64,000 nucleotides of DNA from Vespula vulgaris. Taxonomy: Eukaryota; Arthropoda; Insecta; Hymenoptera; Vespidae. The notes under the pieces were generated by a model. That model was given only the letters and a program-made list of their open reading frames with translations. It was not told where the DNA came from and made no database searches. A program made the translations under genes and the position numbers. Positions 27,801 through 42,350 of this stretch are shown piece by piece (position 1 is the first letter of the stretch; each line of letters opens with the position of its first letter). The stretch spans positions 7,990,001 through 8,054,000 of the forward strand of contig NC_066588.1 in assembly GCF_905475345.1 (NCBI RefSeq), in the 5' to 3' direction.

Positions 27801-30800
27801 TATATATATATATATATATATACCATATTCGTATTTTCTTAACTATCAATTCCTACTTCGAAATTACATAAATTTCTAATCGATTCGTAACAAGTTCCCT
27901 AGGTATTTGGATTGATGGGGAATGTACGTAGGAAAGACGATGGAAACTTGGTAGAATTGGTTCCCTGCGGGAAACAATTCGTTTCTCAAGTATCCTTCTC
28001 CGCAAAGCGATTTGTCCATTATTGTCCAGGACGAAGGCGTATTTGGCCGCACGCCGGAATTCCTGGATCGTTGTCGTCATCGCCCAGATAAAAAGAAAGA
28101 GAGAGAGAGAGAGAGAGACAGAGAGACAGAGAGAGAACGATGTAAACGCGACTTGAGAAACCGCGAATTGGCAGTCTGCTTTAGCTTCGTGCTTCGTACG
28201 TAGAACCATGAAACTACGCGGAGGCACGCAAAACGCTTCGAAACGGTTTAACAAGCGTACCGTCTTTGCCGCGTTTGGTGGACCGTGTCCAAGTAGTTGG
28301 CCACGGTCATTCGTTACTCTCTCTTTTTCTTTCTCTTTCTCTTTCTCTTTCTCTTTGTCTTTCTCTCTTTCTATGTCTCTCTCTTTTTCTCTACCTTTTG
28401 TTTATCGTACGTGATCGATTTCTTTATCCGTTTTCCAACATTCGCTCCTATTACGCTTTCAAGAATAGAACAAGTAGTACATGCTAGAGGCTATTCAATA
28501 AGAAAATCGTATCAAAGGAAGAATAAGGAAGAAGACAAGAGATAAATAAAATTATGTTTCATCGTAACGGCGTATCTTAGAAAAGTCATAGATAAACGTT
28601 CCACGGTTGGTGAAGTTTTTGAAAAATGATAAATTCCTGGCGCTTGTCATAGCGCGGAATTCAAATATTCTTTTAAAGAGAAGCTATAAATTTGATCGGT
28701 TGTGTACGTAACACACCAAGTGTCTCTCTCTCTCTCTCTTTCTTTCTACTTTCGGTTTACGAATAAACGCATCATCGTTTCCGCATCTCGGAAGTGCTAG
28801 AATATTTCGCGGAAATATATAAGATGCGCTTATGCTACAATATGGGGTTATTTACGATGTACGTAAGCTGCACACATAGAGACACGCTCGAACACATACA
28901 AATTTTCTATAGTCGTAAGTACGAACTTGCGAAAAGGATATAGAAAGAGAAAGAAAGAATGAAAGAGAGAGAGAGAGAGAAATAAAGAATACGAGAGGAA
29001 AAGAGGAATTTAAAATATTTACATCTGGCGTACGAAGAGCACAAAGATAAGGACGTTTGCTCGCGAAACACTCGCACGACATCAGTAAACAAAACGTTTT
29101 ACCCTAGACGTATCTCGGTGAACGTCTTTCCAGCCAGTACCTTTTCACAAAGTTCCTTTCTAAGCAGACTATGTCACCATGCCTGCCACGAGTATTCGTG
29201 ATAATACGCTTAAGCAGGAAATTAAACGTCCTATTTAAACAAACTACATAATACCTTTATCATTATCAAAAAATAATCTTGTAAAACGACGATCACGGAT
29301 CTTCCTTCATAAACAATAATGATTTTTTTACGAGTTACGAAAGTTTGTACTGTGAAATTTGTTGTAAGTCTATCTATCTAATATTTTCTTCGTTTAATTC
29401 TCGTATGAACACCCAGACGTATCTTTACTTTTCTCCTATCCTCTTCGTCTCTTCTTTCTTTTCTCTTTATTTCTTTTTTTTTTTGCTTTTTTTCTTTTTT
29501 ATAAAGGTAATAAATTATAAACATCAATCCGTGTACGTGTGTACATACTTTTACGATCACGCGACGAACGTACTTACTCGCGTCTTTGGTTCGAGCGAAA
29601 TGTTTCGGGATCAAAGATCTAGGTATATTTAATTTTCTGATAAACAAGAAAGAGAAACAAAAACAACTTTTTGTATAACAAAGAAGATAGCGCGGAACGA
29701 CGACGACACGACGACGTTACGAATAATCTTGTCACGTATATAATATAAAGCAGTGATAAATACCAAATGAAAATGAAAACGTTGAGCAAGATATTATAAT
29801 TTCCCGAAGAGTTCTATTTTTCCGACGACGACGAATAACAAAGCAAATGTTTTCTCAATGCGCGTTTCCTGAATTTATTCGTGGTCACGGCTTGTGGAAT
29901 TAATACGCTTTCGTATTTTTAATTAACATCGCATCGACGAGTCTCGTTAACCTCCGATATTACACAAACCCTCTGTCCCTTTCTATCGTCCCTTTCCCTT
30001 CATTCCTTCTACCTCTCTTCTCCTCACCATCCATTCCAATTTTCACGCATGCATATTCGTACCGATCATTGTTACACATATATCGAACGAGAACACTCGA
30101 CGACTCGCTCGATATACTGATAAATGAATTAACTAATTAATTTAATGCGTTCGCCGTTTAATAATTTGACGAATTAAATTAACAGCTGAAAAATAAAGGA
30201 AGCGCATGCTTAATGCATACTCAACGGAGCTTACTCGACAGCAATTATTACATCGAGTTATTACAAAGTTCGCCGATAAATCGATCGGATTATCGACTGT
30301 TCCCTTATCTATAATAAAATATATAGATGGTTTTAATACGCCTCCCTTGCCAAACTAATTTCGTGCTAATCGCTATAAATATCATCTAAGATTCATAACT
30401 TTTTATACATAAAAGATATTGCAGAGCTTACTGTCATTATTTTCGTATTAGACCTTACTCTTATTAGAAAGTATACTTTTTAATCTTTCGAATGTGTTAC
30501 GACAGTCGTTTTTAACAAGTTTCCGATATATCACGTGAAATTTCATGGCCGTGATCATTTCTGTAAACTTTTCGTTTCCGTTCTACGTAAATATTGTCAT
30601 TTTTAACGAGTCTTACTCGTTAGAATCTTACTTAAGATATATTTTTTAATTGACTTAATAACAATCCTATATATACGTACTCTATTCCTTCTAATAAAAT
30701 ATAATCGATTGTTTGACGAAATAACGAATTTATCGAATTAAGTTTCTATCGATTTTGTGTTATACATACCGATACTTCCATCCAATTAACATTAATCCCA

Positions 30801-31379
30801 GTTAACGTACATACATATATTATTTTACTGCGTATAATAAAAAAATATATCAAAACGTTATACCGTTGATATAAAGAAAATTTCAAGAGACCATTAAATT
30901 TCGTTCTCCAGCGACGTTCGCTCCGCTACGACCTGACTGCGACTGATACGCTAAACAAAACAAATGGATTCAAAGCACAGAAGAAAGCAAAACATTGTTA
31001 CGGTGACATCACGGCGTAAAATTCGAAATTGAAAATACGACCTTATCACGGAATATCTACGTAACGTTACGAAAATAAAATAGAAACCAAGGATAATTCG
31101 AAATGTTTATATAATAATAAGATTTCGAGTGGAATAAAAATCAAAATTTCTCGGATACGTTACGTTTGCTTTATAACATAATCGATCAACAATATCGATG
31201 GTTCGAAATCAGCAAATTTTCACGCGTGACGTGTGTGTCTGTCGGTCCCATTCCACTCTTTTCCATCCCCCTCCCCAACCCTACTCTATCCTACCCTTTT
31301 CACCGATTATTTATTTTTCTCTTTCATTCGGAAATGACGCGGTGAGTATCGCGAAATTCATTCGACGGTTCGTGATTCA

Positions 31380-31490
31380 CGCTGTACTACACACGCCTCT
31401 CATCAGGATCCGGAAGCTGGAGTAGTAGTAACCGGCGGCCGGGTCATAGTCGACGGTAGGATCAGCTCGAATGGGTGCTCTTAGTGATTA
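31380..31490. promoter_or_regulatory. GC-rich island
   Basis: Includes AACCGGCGGCCGGGTC. A ATGACGCG|GTGAGT donor-like site lies 50 nt upstream (31334). It could mark a 5' non-coding exon or promoter on the plus strand; no further support. Confidence 0.2.
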
Positions 31491-33876
31491 CATTTGCAAG
31501 TCAAACGAGCTAGTCGACAAGATGGCAGAAATATATACATACCAACGTTTCTAGGTATATATGCATGTATTATATCTATAGATATCTGTGTATACGATAT
31601 CTGTATAGATTCCAGTAAATACATTTGGACGTGTACGTACTTTGTATGTATACGTTTATATGTATTCGTGTATCTGTGTATGTCTCTCTATCTCTCTCGC
31701 GCGCCCGTGTATATGTATAAAGGAATGACCAATAATACTTAAAAAAGAAGAAAGAAAAAATAAATGGAGAAAACGAAAAATGAGGAGAGAAAAAAGAGAG
31801 AGAGAGAGAGAGAGAGAATATCGCCGATGGAATTTGTTACCTTCTTCGAAAAAGTGTCGCAGACAGATCGGATTAGAAAGATAGAGAGAGAGAGAGAGAG
31901 AGGGTGGGGGGGAGAACTATCAAGGAGAATGAAGAAAGAGGAAAGACAAAGAAGGAGCTTTTATCTCACGAGTGGAGAACGCAGTAAAACGGGTCTCGTA
32001 TGGAAAACAAAGAGTATCATTCGAACTGAACGTGTCCTTTTACTCTTTACGAAACTTGAGAAAAAGTTTAGGGAGAAAAAGAAAATGAGAGATCGTATGA
32101 TGCAAAGAGAGAAAAGATAGAAATTTTTCTCTGAAGAAATGTCGACCTAAAATGTTCCATTATATCAATATGTCATTTCATTTTTGAGTAAAGATCGTTT
32201 GCTTTTTTTCTTTTTTTTTCTTTTTTTTTCTTTTTTCTTTTCTTTTCTATTCTCTCTTGTTTCTTTTCTCAAGGAAATTTATTATCTCGAGTAATCGAAA
32301 AATATAATGATCTGTTTGTTATGTACAGGGAGATTTTATTCGAGTCGATCATTTTAAATTAATCTACGAAGCTTACAAAAGCTTCTTCTCGAACGGCATG
32401 AAATTGATTTGTTCAAGGACAACGAAGATTTCATCGAACAAACGATCAAGTTAAATGATGGCATTTTGCATAAAGGAAAGGTATAAGATCGCTCGAGAAA
32501 GGAAAGTAGAAGTGTACTGGTGTTGGAAAGGTTGGCTGACAGGTTTATCCAGGGCCAGCTTCATTTTCAACCCTCGTCTGAATATAAAAGACAATTTAAT
32601 TATAGGAGGATTTTCAAAGGGAAACTCATTCTCCTCTTACCGTCTTTTTCCGTAACCCTCCCGTTTATCTATCTGTCGACGTTCTGTCTTCTAAAAAAAA
32701 AAGAAGAAAAAAAAAAAAGAAAAAATAATTATAATAAAAAATGAAAAATAAATAATTAAAAAATGTGCCGTTCTTGGAAAAAACAATAAAATTAACATGC
32801 AAATCGGTCGGAACTATTATAATATTATACATTATGTTGAATTTATCATTATGAAAGAATAAAATGTATTTTTTATGTAAAAATTTATATATTGTGTCAT
32901 ATAAAGTATATATTATATTATGTATGAAGAAAAATCTATACTATTTGTCTACACACACACACACACATATATATATATATTTGTATAACGTTAATATATA
33001 ACGATATAATATAATTATACAATACACAGGGAATGCTTTATTCATCTTGACCACCTGAAATAACTACTTTATCTTTCATCGCAACATCAAAGAGTATATT
33101 TCAATTCGAAATTCACCTTTAAAGCCCTGCATAATGGATAATACGAATTTATTATGAACACACTCTCTGCTTTTGGAATATAACCTCTGTATGTGTGTGC
33201 GTGTGTGTGTGTGTGTGTAAATGTAAATGTAAGTGTAAGATAGGCTTACTCCTTCACAAGCTAGAGGAGATAGTACAGGTTCTTTTATAAGACTCGGGAA
33301 ACAAAAGAAAGAAAATTAAAAAAATAAAAAAAGAAGAAGAAGAAGAAGAAGAAGAAAAAGAAAAAGAAAGGGAAAGAAAAGATAACAAAGAAATCCAAGC
33401 TCGCTAGAAGTTAATCGAGAAACGAGGCTGGTTAATAAAAGCGTCTAATACGAAAGTGATTATCGCGAAACGAAAAAAAGCTTCTAACAGTATTGTATTT
33501 CAACGAAAGCTTAAATTTCCTTGTTATCTCTTCAGTCGGATCTAAATTCATTATACACATAAGATGAGTCAAGTGTTAATTGTATATAAGATGAATCATT
33601 TCTATAATTCAAATAGCAATTTTTTTAATGACAAAGAATGGAATGAAAAATATAATTAAAACATGTTATAGGTAATTATGTATTGTTAAAAATTTGTTTT
33701 CTTTATTTTTTACTTTTTCTTTTCAAAATAATATCAACTTTCAACTCGAAACAAGAAAATGTAAAGGTATTGTTTCAAACGCGAACTATTTCATCCCCTG
33801 TATACACAATAAAGCGAAACCCGTGTGATATACAAGCACATACTCTCAAACAAGAATAGAAACAGATACAAAGAGA

Positions 33877-33915
<39 letters not shown>

Positions 33916-34661
33916 CTGAAAATCAAGTACTTGAGGTGATCCAGATAAACGTAACACTTTGAATAGACGATACAGCTTCAACGCGTAGTATCGATAAAAT
34001 TCTCTCTAGTAGCTCAAAACGAACTTCGTTTGAATATCAAAAAGAAAGGGAAAAAATGAAGAAAAAGAGAAACGTATAGAAAAGAAACGACTAATTTTTG
34101 ACGCAGTTTTACGCTAATTAAGTGAACATCGAAGCAAATAATGGATGCAGGTTGTTTTCATTTGCTTTACACGAAATTTGGAATTACCTCCATTCGGTTT
34201 AATTCCTAGGCTCATGAATAAAATAAACTTCGATTAAAAAATAATAGTTTGAAACGGAATGGATAGGAAAATAGAAAAGGATAAAAATAACGAAGGTATG
34301 GGGTATACGAAATTTTAATAAAAACCTGTTTACCACTCCAGACCATCGAGAAGCAACCATCTACCGACGACCATCCACATCTTTTGACCTCATTTATTTT
34401 TTTCGTTCATACAACGTTCATGACTATAAAATCATAGCAAACACCGTATTGTTCTTCTTTCGCTTTCATAAATAATATACGTAAGGCTAAAGTATCTATT
34501 TATTCTCAATATCAGTGTTGGCAGATTCCTATTGAATTATTTATATTCTTCTATAGAATTCATTGAATATTTGTTTTTTTTTTTTTTGTTTAATAACTAA
34601 CATATGTAAGATTTATAAAGATATATCTTTATACATGTAAAAGAAAATATATATATATATA

Positions 34662-34702
34662 TTCTTCGTTGTAATCATATATGTGTATATTACAACGAAG
34701 AA
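34662..34702. repeat. Perfect 14-bp inverted repeat
   Basis: TTCTTCGTTGTAAT at 34662-34675 and ATTACAACGAAGAA at 34689-34702 with a 13-nt loop, flanked by (TA)n. A small stable hairpin of unknown role. Confidence 0.75.
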
Positions 34703-34959
34703 ACATACGTTTATAGAAAACTATAATGAGTTTCACATTAATATATATATATATAAAAGTGTGTGCGTGTGGTGTATGTATGTGTGCATATATGCTTTGC
34801 TGATAATTACATGCTAAGAGTAATACAATTAATGCTGCCATCTGCACACTCTTCTTTGTGGCGAAATAACTTATGAAAGTAAATTCGCATGAGAAAAAAA
34901 AACCTTTTCCTGTCTCTCTTTGTATGTACGTCTCTCATATGTATCTATTTACGTCATTC

Positions 34960-34965
<6 letters not shown>

Positions 34966-35031
<66 letters not shown>
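34966..35031. repeat. (CT)n microsatellite
   Basis: About 65 nt of CT with one T insertion. Comparable CT/GA runs lie at 1267-1304, 4772-4845, 5000-5041, 8267-8313, 12228-12259, 13527-13567, 23768-23812 and 36351-36392. Confidence 0.95.
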
Positions 35032-35034
<3 letters not shown>

Positions 35035-36349
35035 TTCTCGATGTAATCTACGTTCATAATTCGTTTCTTCTCTTATTCTTGATTTCCGACGAAAACGTAT
35101 ACGTTTGTTGACATTTTTGTTCCATAGTGCTAATGATATTTTATTATTCATAAATGGAGATAGACAAGAATGAAAATATGAAAATAGAGCAAGTTCGTAT
35201 CTGTGTATTTGTGTGTGTGTAAACGAACATGAACATTATTTTAATTAATGATCGAACAATGAGATATATGTGTATGAATAATGTAATCATAAAATTTTTC
35301 AGAACATTCATTTCAAAATAGATAAATAATGGGTTAGTCAAAATGTTGGAATTTTTAGTAATTTATATCCGAATAAACGATACTAATATTTTTTACTGTC
35401 AAATTTCAACATCACTTATTTGCCATACTAATGGAGTACAGTGTCGTTTATTTAGTGTCAATATTTATTTATTGTTTTTTTTTTTTAACGTTTTTAACAG
35501 TTATTTATTTAGATAAAGAAAAAAGGAATTACTGAAAATTTCAGCATTATTTATTGACTATAATACATAGGGGAGAGTTGCAAAATACGTATCGATCACT
35601 TATTCATATTTCATTAATTTTTCGTTTATTTTATTGATGGTAAATATGTAAAATGATACATAGAAAAAAAAACTGTATAAATTAAATCTATTATATCGAA
35701 TGGTGTTACAGTTAACAAGATCAGAAACTTTTGATATAACTTTGCTCAACTTGGACATGGTATAATAATTTAATAACTTTATTTAACAAAATAATTTCTA
35801 ATAATTTAATAATAAAACTTTAACAAAAAAAATCTTATTTAATAATAGTAGCTTCGTTTAAATCGTCTTACATTATACCATAAAAGAAAACAAGAAACCC
35901 ACACAACAATTCTTTATATCTTTTATTTTCGTTTTTGTTACTGATTTTTCTTCTTTTTTTTTTTTTAGAATATTTAACGTGTAATATATATTAGTGGTAT
36001 ATTAAACGTCACCATCAAATTACAATTTTAAATATTAACTAAACGAACTATATACTAAATATGATAAAAAGCATAAAATATTTCAAATATTTACAATGTA
36101 GACGAATCTCGTGCTTTTTTTTTTTTTTTGTAATATTTACAATGTAGGCGGATTTTCATATATTTCCCAATGAAATAACTTCTTTATTACAAACATACGC
36201 GCGTGCCTACGCACGTAAGCTCTTCTATTTTCATCTATTTTTTTTTTAAAGGTATAAATTTCTTTATTTTTCTTTTTTTTTTTTTTCATGACACGCATTA
36301 CGCCTAAGCTCGTCGAAGCTCGAGATAAATCTTTCTCTGCGAAACTACG

Positions 36350-36395
<46 letters not shown>

Positions 36396-37499
36396 CACTA
36401 CTCTACTCGATATCGAATGACTTTTTTTCTTTTCTTTCTTTATCATTCTACGCTGTTTTGGGTCGATTTTAAAATCCATGCACACAGACGGAATACAACA
36501 ATCCTCTCTCTCCCCCTCCCCTTCTCACCAGGAAACCCGCTTGCAGTTCGAACTAAATCTTTTTATCGTTCGAACGAGTCCGTCGTCCTATTTACGCTCC
36601 AGCAAACAAATCAGATTAATCTACGGTCGTGGTGGCCTCGTAGATTCTCGTTCGTTTACCGAAAACGAACGAAAATGCGCTCGTAGCGTGCAAATTAACG
36701 CTCTAACATATACCCATATGTATGCGTGTAATATATATATATATATATATACACGCGTGTGTAAAGTGCGTTATAAAATTACTGATTTAAATATTATACG
36801 CGATATATTAAAACAAAGAAAAAAGGAGAATTGCCAAAAAAAAAAAAAAAAACGACGAGAAACATGAAGAAACATCGAAGAATAAACGATTAACGAATTG
36901 AATCGCGAAAGCCATTTGCGTCATATGTTTTATCATTTCGATCAATCATTTTATCGTAAAAGGTATTCGATGTATGTAATATTTTTTGTTCAATTAATAT
37001 CTTGAAAGGTAACCCTTAAAAAAAAAAAAAGAAGAAAAAAAGAAAAACAGAAATAAAAACGAAAAGAAACGAGAAAAAAACAGAAAGAAAAAAGAAGAAG
37101 AACCAAATTCGGAAATGAATAAAGAGAGATAAGTGAAAACGTATAAATCAAAGATACAAAAAAAAAAGAAATACTTTCGATTTATGATTCGTAAACTAAT
37201 TTACCTTCTAAAACTATACATAAAGACATGTATCCTTCACGTGATGGTCAAAAGAAAAGAAAAATGAAAAGAGGGTAAATCAAGAAGAATACGAAGAAAC
37301 GATATAAAAAGAAGAAAATAAAAGAGAGAAAAGTATGTTAACTTTTCGACGCTCGATTGGAATCACGCGAATCCGGAAGCGACTTTAATCGTGCAACTCG
37401 AACCAAAAGGCTAATTAACCATCCGACGGGATTCGATCGCACGTGTTCGGAAGAGAAAAAAAGAGAAAAAGAGAAAATACAGAGAGAAAAAGAGAGAGA

Positions 37500-37745
37500 A
37501 ACAGATCGCATTGGAAACACAGCTAACAAAGTTTCCCCTATCTGGCACTGGTGGCGAACGCTTAATAAAAGCTAGCTCGAACGTAGCTGCTGCATGCGGA
37601 TTTCACGGGGCTATTCTTTCCAGCTGATAGATGCCCACCGCTATGGATTCAAAGGCTCGCAGAAGCCCCTTTATTCATGACCGCCATTATTTCGGCCGGC
37701 ATTTCTGTCCTCCCGATTCAGACCACGAAGGAGCCTGCTACTTCT
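37500..37745. promoter_or_regulatory. GC-richer island, possible conserved non-coding element
   Basis: About 245 nt free of simple repeats, including GCTAGCTCGAACGTAGCTGC and TTTATTCATGACCGCCATTA. It is one of the densest unique segments in the left two thirds of the window. No open frame with splice sites was found, which favours a regulatory element over an exon. Confidence 0.3.
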
Positions 37746-37773
37746 CCCAATCCTCTTTCGTTCTTTTCCTCTT

Positions 37774-37806
<33 letters not shown>

Positions 37807-37950
37807 TTCTCTCTTATATGGAATAGTAGGGATCATTTATATCTAGGAAAATCCGTTGAAAATCTCGCGAGATCGGCCTACAGGCTGATTTTCGCGTAGA
37901 GTCTGTAACAATAGGCATTATTAAATATTCGCTTGGGTTACAACGAATAA

Positions 37951-37994
<44 letters not shown>

Positions 37995-38391
37995 TAGAAT
38001 AAAAGGGTTGGAGAGGGAGAAGGACAAAGACAGAGAGATGGTAAAGCCTAGCGCGTGCAGTGTCATTTACATATAAATTGCTCGCCTAAAATCATACTCG
38101 CGTTTAATTTTCTGCTTCTAGGTGGTGCCACACACGTATTCTATCTCGTAGGCTCATCTATCCTTTCATACGAATTTAATTGGCTGAACGTGTCGCCTCG
38201 ATCTCCTTTAAATCATACGATGCGTGATTGCGTCGAAAGCAAATTCGCGTTACTCGTTCTGCTTAAATGACAGGTTAGCCTCGTTTAGGAGAATTACGAA
38301 TGAAAATTCTCTATGTGCGTGTGCGTATTATGAAGATGGATGAGAATCTTAGAAGATCGTTTATGTAGGAGTAAAAGTGAAAGAGAAATGA

Positions 38392-38424
<33 letters not shown>

Positions 38425-39045
38425 AGCTTCCTTTCGTTATATACCTCATTATATTATCCCTCTATCTCTATTTATTCGAAGGACGATTAGGTACTCTCGC
38501 AAGCGTGTCTTGTGTGCTACCTCCTATTTCTCTATGTACATAACACAGATAAACTTCATTGCATGGATTAGTATTTCGAATCGAGCTAACTCGGAATGAC
38601 TATTATCGGTTAGGTATTATCGGATCATTTTGTGTTCTCATTTTTTTTTTCTTCATAATAACAGTATCACTAAATTGTTAGAGAGAATTAAAAAACTGAA
38701 AAAGGAAATATACATGCATGGTAGGAACGTAAGGTATAATACAAATATTATATTTCAACGTTGTAAATTTATAGATAAAAATACATCCAAGTAGAATAAT
38801 TATAATCAGTAAATAATTATAAATTTAATTGGAGTACGAAATCTTCGTTATAAACCGTAAATATTGAGTCGAGTCGTTATTTAGCGGATATGTTATTGAA
38901 ACTTTGTTCACGCGTATGAAATAAATAAAGATAATGGATAGTTAGGAGTAAACGTAGAGAAAATATCGATATACCGTAAAATAAAAAGAGTAACTAGTCC
39001 GGTGAAATGATACGTTGCTAGAATCGTTGAGAAAAAAAAAATTGA

Positions 39046-39079
<34 letters not shown>

Positions 39080-42073
39080 GAGACAAAGAGATGAGACACG
39101 TTCGCATGATCATTGCACGCTTCATGAAAATTGCAACAAGGTCTACCCTTGCTCGTGCTTGCGTATTTCATATTTTACGATGTGTACAGGGGTCCATCAC
39201 GAGAGCAAATAGAAAAAGGAGGATGGATGTATAGTAGTAGATATATATTACATACGCTTCTCTGTTTCTTCCTCTTTCCTTTTTCCTAATACTGAGAGAG
39301 GAGCAAACTCACCACGGTGCATTCTGAATTTCTGAGGAACGGTTAACGCGCCATGCTCCTCGCTAACCGACGTTTTACGCGAAACCGTGCATAAGGCGCT
39401 AAAATGTACGTCTACCTATTCGTACCGGTACATAGTTTCTTATAAAAAGATATTATATACGTTCATACGTTCCATCCGGGTACGTAAGTTAACAATTTAT
39501 TAGAATAAAATGACACTATTTATTTATAAATCAAGAAAAATTCTATCTGTATGTAATTTCTTCTTTATTCTTCTTTTTTATTATTTCTGAAAGTTCGTTT
39601 AATTACTTTTATTTGTATTTTGTTATTGATATACCATTGATATCTTTAATGAATAAAGCAAAAAAAAAATCAAATTTTAGAATCGCTAGAAATCGATTTG
39701 AAATTGTCAAATAGTTTCAATTAACATAAATGTTAGATGTGGAATTAATATTTTAACGCTCATGACTACTACGCACGAGAAATATCGATATAATTCAATA
39801 TCGCTCTGTGTCTTTGTCTATATTTTTTTCTAATTACAATTTGACTTTGTTTTAACTACGACGTCATGTTTCACAGAGGAAAATATACACTAGCGATGAA
39901 ATAAAACGATAAAAACAGAAATTTTGTTTATAAAATGTTTTATTTATTGTTTTCATCCATAAATAAGTATTTATATATCTAAACAATCAATTAATTAAAA
40001 CGAAACATTACTCATTTATGAATCAATCAAATAACTCTATTAAATTTAGTAAAACTAGGAACTCTGATTAATAAAATATCGTATGTATAAATAAGTATTG
40101 TTTTATTGTAATAAATTCCTTACTTATAAATAAAATCGTTTATGAATCGATCTAATAAATTAATTGACACGTTATCAACGTTCCTAAATAACATATTTCC
40201 AATTCTTGTTAAAGATTCATTTATGATACTCGAACACACGAACGATCGTATGTTTCGATCATTTCCTAATAATGTAAATCGCAAAATTGTAACGTCTAAA
40301 AAAGATTCGTTCGTTCGCATAAATGTTATCCGAAAAAAAAAGAAAAAAAAAATCTATTGACATAAATCGAACAAAGAACCAAAGAAACCAATTCCTTTTA
40401 TATTTTCTAATTTTACCAATTATATACATAAATCATATTTCGATAATAAAAAAAATCTTTTCTACGACGATCTTCAAATTAATCGATTGCATTAAGCTAA
40501 CCGTAAAAACTGAACTTTGCATCGTATCTTAAAACTTTTCCTTCCGCAGACTCGCATTTTCAATTCGCGCTCGGTCGAACGTTTAAAAGGAAATTTGTCC
40601 GCGAGACATAATGTATACGCGAAAAGATAGATGCTCTCGCGTTCACCGAAGCGTTGTAGCTCGAAAATAAAACTACGACGTCGACTTTTCGGAGTATTTT
40701 ATAAAGGAAAGAGAAATAGAATAAAAATAAAAAAAGAAGAAGAAGAAGAGCAGAGATAGAGAGATAAAGAGAAAGAGAGAGAGAGAGAGAATAAGAGAGA
40801 ACGTTATGTCGAAGAATATTAAATTACGGGAAAGATCGTATAGTTCGTTGAACGATATAACAACGCTTCTTCTGAATTCTTAACGAACACCCATACGCGG
40901 CCGCCATGTTTAATGAGACAACCTATCGAACGCAAACGGAATTATGGTGGTTACATTAAAATGAGGTAACATATCAAAGGAACATCTCCTGGAAAAAAAA
41001 AGAAACACAAAAAAGAACAAAATCGATAAAACGATGTAACGAAAGATCTCGGGAATAAATAAAAAGAATTAGGTTATTTCAGTTTTCAATCTGATTCTCG
41101 AATTAAAATAGAATGCTACAGTAGTACCATCGAGTTTATGAAATAGTACTTGACATTAATATTACCATTTATATCCTATATAATGGAAAATATAGAAGAA
41201 TTTTTTTTTTCCTTTTTTCTTTTTTATACATATTTCATTTTGAATCTCAATATCTTTGTGTTGTACCTACTTTCCTTTACTCGCTTTCATCGGATTAATG
41301 AAATTATTTTTTCAATATTTTACTCGACGATTTACGAGAAATACGAAATTGAATTTGTTGTATCCATTGACTGTAAAAATAAAATTATTTGATTTCTATT
41401 ATACTATTTCTATTTAAAGGTAGATTTTATTCAACACTGGCAATAAATATGATGATAAAAATTGATCGTACATTAGCTTTGATTTCTTAATTGTCCTGCC
41501 GCAAAACGATTTCTCGTTGGTTCGCTTCAATTTCGCCGATTCTGTGCTGGCCTTAATGATCGAGAAATCTCACGTGGAATATCAGAAATAGTCTCGTAAT
41601 TCGAAGATTAATGAGTCCCGGGATACCTTTGGTAAGGTCAAAAAAAAGAAAGAAACGTGCGATCGATGCGAAGGGGATAATTTCCATGGGGAAGAGAGAG
41701 AAAGAAAGAGAGAGAGAGAGAGAAGAAAAAAAGAAATAGGGGAGAGAAAAATATTCGCGAAATTCACAATTCGGTGTTATTTAAAGAATTCAGATAGGAC
41801 GAGTAGAAGCGATAAATAATGTCTTTCTCAATGGTTACGTTACAGTGTCCACCGGGAGAACGATATTTCTGTGATTGTAAATCTTTATCCGGCGATTTTC
41901 CTCGCGAGAACGAATAGACGAAGAGTCTGGAACGGACGTGACGTTGAAAATTCGAGGTTATAAAATTGCAATTTGATCTATTATTACGCTCGTTCGAGCT
42001 GTAACTGTAAGCGCGAGCGAAAGAAAAAGAGAAGAAAAAAGAAACTCAGATAAAAACGGAGAGAAAGGTAGAA

Positions 42074-42119
<46 letters not shown>

Positions 42120-42244
42120 AGAAGAAAGAAAATAGAAGGAGAGAGAAGAAGTAAGAACGTTAAGGAAAATGGGGGGAGAATATAAATGGATAGGGGAAGG
42201 AGTCTGAGCTTCTGTCGAGCGTTATCAAAATTGAATTTTCGAAT

Positions 42245-42350
42245 ATAAGAAGGGGTAGAAATAATGGTGGATATGATGGTGGCGGTAGTGGTGATGGTAC
42301 TGTAGTAGTAGTGGTGATGGTGGTAGTAGTAGTGGTTAGGGTTGGTACTA
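42245..42350. repeat. (GGT/AGT)n imperfect trinucleotide tract
   Basis: GGTGG, GTAGTAGTAGTGG and GATGGTGG units over about 105 nt. A complementary (TAC)n tract lies at 48393-48441. Confidence 0.8.

Larger units (their letters stand above)
21771..31379. other. Non-coding stretch
   Basis: Contains the TTTA repeat, poly-T near 23.4 kb, the higher-order repeat at 24.4 kb, pyrimidine tracts at 26.74-26.87 kb, and islands at 25.5-25.8 and 27.9-28.3 kb. A possible 41-nt minus exon at about 29.58-29.62 kb (donor GACGCGA|GTAAGT) lacks a good acceptor and was not called. From 29.7 to 31.2 kb I see only ordinary AT-rich sequence. Confidence 0.55.

Noticed and set aside
32648..32697. 50-nt minus exon after a poly-T acceptor (KTERRQIDKREGYGKR)
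   Set aside because: Poly-A/T tracts followed by AG are frequent by chance, and no neighbouring exon supports it.
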